A DNA stretch of 64,000 bases from Paragonimus westermani. Taxonomy: Eukaryota; Platyhelminthes; Trematoda; Plagiorchiida; Troglotrematidae. The translations under genes and the position numbers were made by a program. Numbering within the stretch: position 1 is the stretch's first letter; the number at the start of each line of letters is the position of its first letter. Positions 1-9,500 of this stretch are shown here, one piece after another. Below the pieces are notes generated by a model. The model made no database searches and was not told where the DNA came from. It worked only from the letters and a program-made list of their open reading frames with translations. The stretch lies in assembly GCA_008508345.1 (NCBI GenBank), contig QNGE01000954.1, positions 2,529 through 66,528 on the forward strand, given 5' to 3'.

Positions 1-495
1 TGTATATATATATATTTACGTGTGCATATACGAACTCACAAATATATGTAGGTGTATATCAATATATACACATGTATACGTATATGTGTATACATTTGCT
101 GACTTACACAATGTACATATACATATACATATGTATATACATGTACCTGTACACACATATATATGTATAAATCTATGCGTTCGCCACATGTGTGTGTATA
201 AACGTTCATACCTACATGTACGCAGATATGTGCGAATAAGTGCGCATATAGTGATATGTGTTACGTTTAAACATATACGTACATATAAAAACACGTGTAC
301 ATACAAACACATGTCCAAATGCATACATATATGCACGCATGTATACATATGTGCACGTATACAGGTGTATAGATACATGTTTGTATTCATACCTACAGAC
401 GTATTTATGCAAGTATGAATGTGTATTCATACTTTTGGTAAGACATACACATACTTAAATATATATGTATACACCCATATATATATATATATACG
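1..495. repeat. AT-rich alternating simple sequence
   Basis: The stretch is an irregular mixture of ATAT, GTATA and ACATAC runs, mostly alternating purine and pyrimidine, ending in a short (TA)n tract near 478-493. Open frames here translate to Tyr/His/Ile/Cys-rich strings on both strands, which is what such low-complexity DNA gives by chance. I see no gene. A similar block recurs at 4585-4800. Confidence 0.85.
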
Positions 496-669
496 GTTAA
501 GGACCCAGGAGGCTGCCACTGAAATAAGACTCAATGACCCTCATCCTCTGCTCTCAGTGAACATTCGCACGCATGTTTGCAATAAGTGGGCAGGGATCGG
601 GTCAAAAATGGTCTTAAGGCGGGCCGTGGGGGGTCATTTCAGATTGTCCTAAGAAGGACAGTGGGGTTG

Positions 670-880
670 TTCCCGTGTTGCTGTTGGACGTGCATTTGCT
701 AGCCTCACGTTGCTTGCTCAATCGTCCCACAGTCCAGACAGATGAAGTGGACGTCAGATTGGTGGTTGCCGGCACACAAGTGATGAGACCAACAGGAGCA
801 CTGGAAGCACTGAACCCAGTGACGTTGTCATCGTCTACGTTCATGGGATCTTCCTTCAGGTAGCATATCTGGCAAACGTC
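670..880 (-). pseudogene. LINE ORF1 fossil with PHD-like zinc finger
   Basis: Read on the minus strand, one frame contains W-V-Q-C-x2-C followed closely by His and Cys residues and then F-I-C-L-D-C. This is the spacing of the second half of a PHD finger. The preceding Cys-x2-Cys pair lies just upstream in another frame, so a frameshift near 845 separates the halves. PHD-type fingers are known in ORF1 of several CR1/L2-group LINEs, where ORF1 protein binds nucleic acid in the ribonucleoprotein particle. No continuous ORF1 remains. It lies 3' of the LINE at 1290-4380 on the same strand, so it probably belongs to a separate, truncated copy. A cellular PHD protein exon is a less likely alternative given the setting. 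Confidence 0.45.
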
Positions 881-1204
881 GTTGTTTATCAGCTTCAAGA
901 CCACCTTTCTTACAATACGCTCCCTCACCCTCGGTTAAATTCTTTTAAGCCACCTGTAATGACTCGCTTAAAACGCGCTGTTTCTAAAGAAACACCTATA
1001 ACTTCCATCTGCGCCAAACTGCCGTCAGTCACTCGACTCCCAAGTGCGGAGTTTCTGCGCCCCGTGGAGACAACTGAGACACTAGTGCTGAGAATGGCAG
1101 GCATGTGACTTAACTCGCCGGACTGACACATCGCCTTGCCAGTGGATGGGATGGAGGAGATCAGGCAGTTATACTCGGTAGAAAAGAAATCAGCGACTTA
1201 TCCC

Positions 1205-1285
1205 TGGGTTTGAGGCAGAGGCCCAAGGTTCCCGGATCCAGCTGGTTTTCCTTGCTTAGTGTCAATGGGCGTCAGCTGATCTGAA
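1205..1285 (-). repeat. LINE 3' tail repeat (shared with 20366-20445)
   Basis: About 78 bp containing CCCAAGGTTCCCGGATCCAG (plus strand) matches, in opposite orientation, the segment at 20366-20445 with only scattered mismatches. It sits just beyond the degraded C-terminal coding part of the LINE to its right, which reads leftward, so it is most simply that family's 3' untranslated tail. It gives a handle for finding other family members. Confidence 0.6.
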
Positions 1286-1499
1286 GGGCGATCATTAAAA
1301 ACAGAGCGTAGCACCGCTTCTGGGGATTACAGTGGATATCAAATACAAAGTAAGATTACTAGCACAATGAAATTTTAGATAAATGAGAATCAAGCAAAGC
1401 TCTGAATTGATCCCCAGAAGCGCTGCTGACAACCCTAGAAAAAACGCTTTTTCAATAGTTGATGACCTTGTAAAAAAAGAACTGCTGCCTAAGGAAGGC

Positions 1500-1903
1500 C
1501 CGAGGACGAAGCTTGAAAAGTTACCTATTATGCCCAGGCCGGCCGCCACAACGAAAAATTGTTCTAACAGACCTACTCTAAAGAAGTGTGCGAGTATTAA
1601 ATCACGACGGAGCCCTCGAAATTCAAGTGGGTACAGGTCAGAATTTCAAATCGAGACTCGTGAGTAACACTGCTCACGATGGTGGCCAAATTGGACAAGC
1701 TCAATAGCTAATACGTCCTTGTTCAGGCCGGTACACACGACCTGATCCATATACTCGAGGAGCGATCTTATATAAATCCCGTAACGCGTTTGAAAAGCTT
1801 TCTTGTCTATGCGGATGAAAGTGCGCCTAATTGTCAAATGGACGGCAAATCCCTTTTCTGTCGCCATCTCATGGTGGTACGTGAAGGACAAGTTAGACGA
1901 CAA
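1500..1903 (-). pseudogene. LINE ORF2 C-terminal domain fragment
   Basis: The minus-strand frame 1903-1646 reads R-R-T-F-I-R-I-D-K-K-A-F-Q-T then Y-I-R-S-L-L-E-Y-M-D-Q-V-V and K-D-V-L-A-x-E. This matches the conserved post-RT region of CR1/jockey ORF2. A further segment with R-R-D-L-I-L-A-H-F continues to about 1500. A matching C-terminal stretch occurs in LINE copy 3 near 14230-14480 (both share L-E-K-L-P-I-M when read on the plus strand). Confidence 0.7.
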
Positions 1904-2004
1904 TCAGATGCCAGGATCTCTCTTCAGAGCGGTTCTCATGATATCTACTGTGCCAGACGCATTATGAATCATGAAGGCATTGCCAGAATCTCCACCGAGT
2001 GACA

Positions 2005-2828
2005 TGTGAACACATATATGGTCATTTAGTGGGAGACCCCAGTCGTCCGACCAGCGCTTGATCGTGTCAATATCAATCTGTAGTGCAGTGGGATCTGTGG
2101 CATTCCGGAGTTTTAGGTCGTCTGCTTATAAGAGGGCGTTGCTGGAAATATTGTTCGAAAGGTCGTTGATGTAAAGGAGGATTAACAAAGTACCTAGCAC
2201 TGACCCTTGGAAAACTCCAGCAGAAATCGAAGAGAGAAACGAAAGGTCTGATCCGGTCTTAACTCTGAAAGTTCTATTATCAAGCAGAGAAGCAACCCAG
2301 CGAAGCTCTCCTTGAATACCCTGGGCTTTCAGTTTGTGTTTTAGGGGGCTGTGTGAGACACGGTGAAAGGCCTTGGCGAAATCAAAGAAGATAGCACCTG
2401 AGATGGGGCCATCGTATTTGACCTCCGTCAGATTATCCATGAAAATAAGCATGTTTTTCATGCATGAACGGTTAGGAAGGAAGCCATGCTGGGTGGAGAT
2501 TAATCGACAAGAAGTGATTGGGTATGGTGCGCCCCAGTAGGCGCTCCATTATTTTGCACGGAATGCTAGTAAGGCTTATTGACCGATAACTAGCCGGAGA
2601 GTGCCGGTTACCTACTTTAAATATGGGTGTGACCGTCGCCTCGTTCCATGCGCAAGGGAGGATGCTAGTCCTGAGTGCTTGCCCAGACAGTTTATAAGAG
2701 CGTTCAGCCAGACTAACAGCTGCTTCCTTGAGTATTCTGGGTTGGATCATGTCAGGACCCATTGCATTGTATGAATTAACCTTGAGTAAAAGGTCTTCAA
2801 TATCTAGCACAGAAAACTCAACGGTCAC
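2005..2828 (-). pseudogene. LINE reverse transcriptase fragment, catalytic Tyr codon now a stop
   Basis: Two adjoining minus-strand frames give the fingers and palm of a CR1-like reverse transcriptase. The first (2828-2472) has A-M-G-P-D-x-I-Q-P-R-I-L-K and the PISLTS-type motif. The second (2461-2126) has F-F-D-F-A-K-A-F and the G-x-x-Q-G-S-V-L-G motif, then I-N-D-L. The frame stops at 2126-2128 with TAA exactly where the tyrosine or phenylalanine of the Y/F-A-D-D box belongs. Translation continues in frame beyond with A-D-D-L-K-L. So the catalytic box itself carries a nonsense codon. An AP-endonuclease fragment lies upstream and the C-terminal domain downstream. Confidence 0.8.
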
Positions 2829-3597
2829 GAGTGGTTGCCTGAACTTCTGCAGCGGTAAGACAGGATGCCCGCTTGGAGCCTCAACGTTGTAGACTGCCGA
2901 GTAGTACTCCCTGAGTAACTTGGCCGCAACTAGAAAGGTCAGATGAATTCTCCCCGCCGGGCAGTCGTACAGAATGAGCTGATGTTTTGTTCTTTCTCAG
3001 TCGCCGCACGTGCTTAAGCACGAAGTTTTTGTCCCCGCGGGCTCCAAGGAGAATCTTCACTTATATGAGTTTGGTGTGTTCGCGGATTTCTCGCCTGCAC
3101 GTGTTTCTGGCTATGAGGAACGTGATTAGGTATTCTGGGCTCTCTGTGAACTTATTCTTCGCGAATAAATGAGAGGCGTTATTGAGAATATCATGTATCC
3201 TGCTCGGAAGTGGTGGCCTATAAGAGAAAGTGCACCGTTCACGTGGTATAAATAAGTCGTCTGCTCTCTGGATTGCGCTTTGGAACGCACGGTAGTTCTC
3301 GTCCACAGAGTCCACGTCAAGAAGGAGTGAATCTAGGTAGGTTCTCAGGCCGATGAAATCTGTCCGATTAAAGTTTCGAACTGTGGACCTTTTTTCCGGT
3401 TGTTGTAACTAGTAACAGATAGGATCAAAGGTCAACAGAGAGTGGTCATTGTTTCCAAGTGGCAGCTTGATGACCACTCTGTCTACCAAGTGGCTCTCGT
3501 TAGTGAGGACTAAGTCGGGCAGAGAGGGAATATGACCGAAGCGATGCCGCGTCGTGCTGCTGACGTGCTGTGTCCACGCCTCCCGTCGTAACAGTGT

Positions 3598-4374
3598 TCA
3601 CAAAGAAGTCGAGAATCCGCTTTCACATTCCTGGCAAGAAACTGACACCCAGTTTATCTTAGGGGCATTAAAGTCACCCATAATAAGCAGACAAGTGAAG
3701 CTTTCACGGCCTAGGAAGTTTCCAAGGCTTACCAGAAGGGTGACGTCCTCGGAGACGTCGGATGAAGAAGAACGATAAATAACCTGACCAGGAGTGAGCC
3801 TTGGCCATGCAGTGGCAGTCGAAGCCACAGAGCGTCACATTTATCACAGGACAGGAAACCACCGATAACCGTGGGTGTCGGGAGACACTGCTGAAGAAAA
3901 ATCGCAGAACCCCTCATTCCCCCTGGGGCGGAGTCTACCGGGTAAACTGAATACCCCGGGACACTCAGTTCACTGCCACTGATATCACCTGTAAGCCAGG
4001 TCTTCATGAAGGCGGGGTTAGGTGTCTTGAGTTAACTGTCTGATTTCCGGTAATTTATTGGACAGACTCAGATAATTGGTATACATGCATGTGAACGCCA
4101 CTTTTTTGCTGGATTTCGCGAGAAAAGAGAAGGGAGGGTGCAATGAAGGGCCTGGGAAAGAATGCCTAGAATTGAGGGTGTTGTTGAGGATGGACTCGGT
4201 CTGTTCTTCCGCGTTGTTCTGACGGCCCTCCTTCGAGACTGTGGGCGCGACATCACCATTTGTGCGTAGGTCAGCGACCCTACAGGACTTTTGATCAGCA
4301 TTCTTGGCGCCGCAGCTTGCGACCTCTGCGCCCGTGTTAAATTCTGCTGCTTGGGAGTGTTCGGAAGTTTTCAC
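3598..4374 (-). pseudogene. LINE apurinic endonuclease fragment
   Basis: Three minus-strand frame segments together make the N-terminal half of a LINE ORF2: an upstream linker then the opening motif of the endonuclease (about 4374-4018), the central W-L-T-G-D/P-G-Y block (4007-3729), and the M-G-D-F-N-A-P-K-I-N-W block (3828-3598). In this family the enzyme nicks target DNA to prime reverse transcription. The Asp-Phe-Asn metal-binding motif is still readable. Frame changes near 4010 and 3780 break the coding sequence. Confidence 0.75.
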
Positions 4375-4584
4375 CCACGGAAAATTTGACTTCTTCGTTC
4401 ACTGATTGCGCCGTTTGAGAGACGGCAATACGCGCTGTGTTATACGGCTGCTGAAAAATATTTATGTGGGTAGGCCAAATTGGTGCTTTTTGAGTTGCAT
4501 GGGGCGGCCGTAACANGCAGATTTCAACGGGAAACCTGTACAGGCTTTTTCATTAACATTTCGCAGACAGCTGCAATTGCGAAG
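4375..4584. other. Unassigned sequence with one ambiguous base
   Basis: About 200 bp upstream of the minus-strand LINE copy 1. It may be the LINE 5' region, but I see no motif. Position 4516 is N, the only ambiguous base I noticed in the window. Confidence 0.5.
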
Positions 4585-4800
4585 AAGCATATTAATATAT
4601 ATATATATTTATGTGTTTATATATAGATGTACACGTGTTCATCTATATGTATACAAATATACACCAAAATATACAAATATATGTATATAAGTATATATAT
4701 CTCATATATACATATTCATTAATATACACATTTGTTTGCACACACATGCGTATATATACATACTCGTGTGTACACTTATTTGTGCATATAATTGTATTTA
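4585..4800. repeat. AT-rich alternating simple sequence
   Basis: Dense ATATAT, GTATATA and ACATAT runs resemble 1-495. Open frames across it are low-complexity Tyr/Ile-rich and not genuine. Confidence 0.85.
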
Positions 4801-5404
4801 TTCGTGCTTTTCTCCAACCCCTCTGGGATCCCCATTGCCCAATGAGAAAATTGCACTTCAAGGTCAGTCGGTGCATTATTAGTCCTTACCAATTTGATTT
4901 TCGCGGGAACGAAAGGAAATGCGCTCCCCTCGTCACGCAAGCCGCTGCCGCTGCCAAGGCCACCGGATAAAAGCAAAAAGCCAGGTAACTCCGGCCAACG
5001 AACTTTGGGCACGATCCGGACGAATCAGATCCGTAGGGGTCAAGAAAGGGTTATGAATAGCCTATACAAAGGCACGTGTACTCCACTAGGCTACCTGTGA
5101 CAACAGCATGAACGAATGCAACAGATTAGTTACAGGTCACTTTGACCAATTAAAACATTCAGAGACGATACAAAAGGGTTGCTGCACAAAAGTGAAGCAG
5201 TGTTGGTGAACAAAAACAAGAAAAACTCTACAGATCCATGAATCAACGATTTTAGCCCCTATTTCAAAAGTGGGACTTGATGAAGGCCCACGTCTGTTGA
5301 CATTCTAAGCTGTCATCAGCTGATGCCCGGCTGATACAATCCAGAGACTGACTGATGCGAATACACTCAGTAGTAGTCTAAGGGCTGCCCTAAGGCTGCC
5401 ATGA
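4801..5404. other. No recognisable gene
   Basis: This stretch lies between the AT-rich block and the 3' end of LINE copy 2. It could hold that LINE's 3' untranslated tail. I see no coding motif, RNA gene or clear repeat in it. Confidence 0.4.
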
Positions 5405-5775
5405 ACGGCAAAGATAGAATCATAGTTCGACTAGTACAAGGTGAGAAAAAGAATGAGCTAACAGTTGTCCAGCTCTGTTTCGAATATGTCTACGTTTGAG
5501 GCTCCGCACTTTATATTGGCAATTTATTTCACGAGCTGTTTACCCGGTTAGTGTAAAGGTTGAATCGAACGGTCAATCGCGATCTTCTGTCCTTGATTGT
5601 GAATCCGTGAGCCCCCAAGCCTCTGTGCCGACGCACCAAGAACAAACGCGCCTGGGGGACTAATGTCTGTGTGATGGGTAATTTTTTACACTTCGATAAG
5701 GTCTTCCACTATCCTCCGGTGTTCCAGTGGAATAAATTCAACGAACTTAGTCGACCTTGGCAGCTTATACCCTCC
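5405..5775 (-). pseudogene. LINE copy 2, 3' portion (C-terminal domain of ORF2)
   Basis: Minus-strand translation ending at the gypsy LTR reads L-E-H-R-R-I-V-E-D-L-I-E-V then a degraded run matching the terminal part of CR1-like ORF2 (R-x-L-x-x-D-L-I, then the conserved tail). The sequence immediately across the gypsy insertion, from 10562 upward, supplies the preceding residues of the same domain (V-R-S-H-L-E, K-D-I-T-V-L-E-K-V-Q-K). The two halves are therefore one LINE split by the retrotransposon. Confidence 0.7.
5771..5775. repeat. Target-site duplication CCTCC, left
   Basis: CCTCC lies directly before the first base of the left LTR (TGTAA at 5776). The same five bases follow the last base of the right LTR at 10557-10561. 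A 5-bp direct duplication is what a Ty3/gypsy integrase leaves. Confidence 0.85.
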
Positions 5776-6042
5776 TGTAAAGTGAATCCGAAACCAAGTG
5801 GACGCGCGTAGTACGTTTTAAAACCGCGGCTACTCACTCTCCCTCTCCATTGTGTTGCAGAGCCGGTGGTTTGTACAGTCGCCGAGGAGGAGACCCCAAT
5901 TGAGGACAACTTGACTGATCGAACCGTGACGTAATGCCCTATATCGTTTCTTACCGTTTCCTTACTTTTGTAGTAGTGTTACGTGTTTTCCATGAACGGT
6001 TACCAACACACCCTTGTTCTCCTTCTTCTCTGGCATATTACA
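5776..6042 (+). repeat. 5' LTR of gypsy element 1
   Basis: 267 bp beginning TGTAAAGTG and ending ATTACA. It aligns without gaps to 10290-10556. I count 13 substitutions, mostly transitions. The reverse strand of both LTRs has a chance open frame that starts identically, which is a by-product of the repeat and not a gene. Confidence 0.93.
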
Positions 6043-6045
6043 ACT

Positions 6046-6060
6046 TGGCGACCCTGCCAG
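6046..6060 (+). promoter_or_regulatory. Primer-binding site of gypsy element 1
   Basis: TGGCGACCCTGCCAG starts three bases after the LTR end. A TGG start complementary to a tRNA CCA tail is the normal primer site for minus-strand DNA synthesis. It resembles the TGGCGACCG-type site of mdg1 and 412 elements, for which tRNA-Arg is the reported primer. I cannot confirm the tRNA here. Confidence 0.75.
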
Positions 6061-6076
6061 GATTCAAAGAAGACAG

Positions 6077-6504
6077 ATGCCAGTAAAACAAGCGAAAAGT
6101 GATCAGAACCCCAGCGAAGAGGGCATGAATGACGTGATGACAGACGCAGTGAACTCTCTCACACATGCGGTCGAAAATCTCTCATTGTCACAGCCATCGA
6201 CTGTAGCGCCCCCCTACCGATGCCGGAGAAATTTGATCCAGGGATGCCGTATCGACGATGGGAGAGCATGGCAAAGCTGTATATCGATCAGTTTCCCGCT
6301 GCTCGGCGTAAAGTGGCCCTCCCGTGTCTCCTGTCAGGTGAAGCCGTGGATATTGTCTTGAACAGCCAAGTGATGGATGGTAAGATCGGTGACAGGACCT
6401 TCCAAGAGCTCCGCCAATTGTTAGACTCACCTAGGTTGCCAGCACGGTGAAGGGAACAGTTTCAGGGAAGACGACAACAGGCGGGCGAGAGGGTCGGTGC
6501 GTTT
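6077..6504 (+). pseudogene. Broken gag N-terminal region of gypsy element 1
   Basis: A frame begins with M-P-V-K-Q-A-K at 6077 and runs to about 6212. Homologous Gag coding then shifts to the frame containing M-P-E-K-F-D-P-G-M-P-Y-R-R-W (6220 on). The change falls at a run of C residues near 6209-6214, so it could be a decay indel or, less likely, a programmed shift. In the second frame a TGA at 6448-6450 interrupts Gag before it continues into the long polyprotein frame. The retained part (W-x-S-M-A-K-L-Y-I-D-Q-F, then the R-Q-Q-A-G-E-R-V region after the stop) looks like the capsid region of retrotransposon Gag. Confidence 0.7.
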
Positions 6505-9500
6505 GTGAGAGACCTGAGATGCCTCGCTGAGCGGGCGTATGATGGTGAGTCCACCCAAGAACAAGACAAACGAGTATTGGAACAGTTGGTCATTGGTGTG
6601 TCTAGCATAAGTGTCGAGCGTGAGCTTCTGCTGCATCCTCCAACCGCATTGGACGCGACTCTGAAAATTGCAGAGGACTTAGAGAGAGTTGACGCCGCCC
6701 TGGAGACTCCGTCAGTGCCGTGCTTCACGCTGCACAATGAACGCCGTCCACTAGCTTATCGTCGTGCATGGTACCGTTGTCAGGCACCAAACTACAGAGG
6801 CCCCCGTGGACCGGCCCCCGTTCACCTTCGTTCACATTCCGGACGTGGTACCTCATACCGGGGTTGGAATGACCGGCCCTATACCTCTTATCGACGGCGA
6901 CGGTACAGAGCCTCAAGCGAGCGAATTCATAATACGACATATGTTCCATCAGCAATCGGTCCGTGCTTAACTCCGGCTTTTGCCGTAAAATTAAAGATCG
7001 AGGACACCACTGTTGTGGGATTGTTAGACACGGGGGCAGCCTGCAGCCTGCTTAGATCAGATGTGGTTAGGAAACTCGGCTACCACAAATTAGAGCCCTT
7101 TAACTGGAAGCTAACCACCGCCGACGGTTCGTACATGAGTACCCAAGGACTGATAACACCTACGGTCAAGGTAGCTAACCAGACGCTCCAGCACAGATTC
7201 GTGGTGGCCCCAAGTCTTCCAGTTAGTTGCATAATCGGGATTGACCTCTTAAGGCGTCTCGGATGCTCCCTAGACCTAGCAAGACGTCAGTTGGTTACTC
7301 CATCATGCACACTGTTCCTCAGATCATTATACAATCATAATCGCTCCGAATTCACTCTGCACATCGCTCCAGGGGATGTCGGATCACAAATTGAAGCGTT
7401 ACTCAGGGGATCCGGGTGCGGTAATGACTCCCAAAGCACAGCTAAGCTGAGGAAGGTAATTCTTGATCACATGGACGCGTTCGCCTGGAGTAGAAACAAC
7501 CTGGGGCGAACAAATGTGCTAAAACACAAAATAGATACAGGAAACGCCTCCCCGATAAAGACGGCACACAGAAGAATCCCAGTGGCCCTACAAGAAGAAG
7601 TGTCCAAGATGATCAACGAGATGCTTCAGAAAAACGTAATTCAGCCGTCAAACTCCCCATGGTCTTCTCCTGTGGTGCTGGTCAAGAAGAAAGACGGCAG
7701 CTTAAGACTATGTGTTGATTATAGGAAATTAAACAAAGTTACCACTAAGGATGCGTTCCCATTGCCCCGCATCGATGATTTGTTTGACGCCCTGGGGAGT
7801 TCCATCTATTTTAGCACTCTGGATTTAGCCTCAGGCTATTGGCAGGTAGAAGTAGAAGAAGCAGACCGGGCTAAAACGGCGTTCGTGGTGCCAACAGGAC
7901 TATATGAGTTCCAAACAATGCCTTTTGGGCTATCGAATGCCCCCGCCACATTCCAACGCCTAATGCAGCGGGTATTGAGCGACCTCATTCCCCATCAGTG
8001 CCTCGTTTACCTGGATGATGTTATCGTCCACGGCAAGACAAGCGAGGAACACCTGAAAAATTTAGCCAGCGTTTTTGAAAGGCTGTCACAAGTAGGCCTG
8101 ACGCTCAACCCTTCAAAGTGTCAGTTAATGCGGAAAGAAGTGACATATCTGGGACATGTGATTTCTGGGGGCGCCATTCGAACAGACCCAAAGAAAGTTG
8201 AACAGGTTATGACCTGGCCTACACCGCAAAACACTGAGGAGGTACGTAGTTTTCTGGGCCTTGCCTCGTATTATAGAAGATTCATACCTGGATTCGCACT
8301 CATCGCCAGCCCACTGCACACCCTCTTAGAAAAAAATCGAAAGTTCGAATGGTCCAAGGAATGCGAAGCAGCGTTCGGGACCCTCCGACGTTCTCTATGT
8401 TCCGCGCCTATCTTGTCACTACCAGACTTGTCGCCTGCAGCCGGTGGTTACATTTTAGACACTGATGCTAGTGACTATGCCATTGGGGCCGTATTGTCAC
8501 AAAAAAATACTGACGGACACGAGAGAGTGATCGCTTACGGGAGCCGCGTTCTTAGTAAAAGAGAACGCAATTATTGCACGACCAGGAAGGAGATGCTAGC
8601 CCTGGTTTTCTTTGTAAAACATTTCCGGCACTATTTGTTGGGCAGGCGGTTTACCATTCGCACTGACCACCAATCTCTCCGTTGGCTTCAAAACTTTAAG
8701 GACTCGGAAGGCCAGATCGCGCGGTGGCAGGGGATTCTTCAAGAATATGACTTCGAATGTGAACATAGAGCTGGGAAAAGTCACGCTAATGCAGATGCGT
8801 TATCCAGAAGACCCGGGCGTGCTCATGGAAACTGCCCGTCTTGTAGTACGCAACACGTAACACTAGTCACACTGCAAGGCGCGGACTATGGACAATGGCA
8901 GACAGCCCAAGCGTCAGACCCCGAAACTGCCCTTATTTATGAGAGAAAACGGAACGAAGGTAGTAGACCCACAAGTAAAGAGATGGAAGGGAAAAGTTAT
9001 GAAAGTCGCTGCCTGTGGGCAATGTGGGACCACTTGGCGATGTGCGAGGGTGTGTTGTTTTTCGATTACGGGCCTAACTATGGCAAAAGAATCGTTGTCC
9101 CACGATCAATGATAAACAAAGTTTTAGAAGACCTCCATAGAGAGCTGGGACATGCTGGAATAAACAAACTGGACGCAGCAGCCAGACAACGTTTTTGGTG
9201 GCCACATTTGCGTCGGGATGTAACGAACCTCTGCCATCGGTGTGAACAATGTGGCAGTTTCAAGGATCCAAAGAACAAACAGAAAGCCCCACTTCAGCCA
9301 ATACATACTGGCTATCCAAATGAATTAGTGGGTGTAGACATCATAGGCCCCCTAGCAGAAACGTCGAGAGGCAAACGGTATGTCCTTGTGTTGGTGGACT
9401 ATTTTACAAAATGGTGTGAAGCAGTACCCTTATCCCACATTGATGCGAAAACGGTTGGCAATGCGATCGTTGAGCACTGGGTGTGCCACTGGGGAGCGCC

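Larger units (their letters stand above)
1290..4380 (-). mobile_element. Decayed CR1-like non-LTR retrotransposon (LINE copy 1)
   Basis: Minus-strand fragments appear in LINE ORF2 order: endonuclease (about 4374-3598), linker (3315-3061), reverse transcriptase (2828-2005), and the C-terminal domain (1903-1500), ending in a shared 3' tail. The order, the endonuclease start motif (YTNYLSLSNKLPE), MGDFNAPKINW and the RT motifs (PASYRSISLTSIPCKIMERL, F-x-D-F-A-K-A-F, A-G-V-x-Q-G-S-V-L-G) point to the CR1/jockey group. Many frameshifts and stops separate the pieces, so it is dead. No target-site duplication was recognised. Family assignment rests on motif recognition, without a search. Confidence 0.85.

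Noticed and set aside
16..458. Several open frames on both strands
   Set aside because: Low-complexity AT-rich DNA gives Tyr/His/Ile/Cys strings in all frames.
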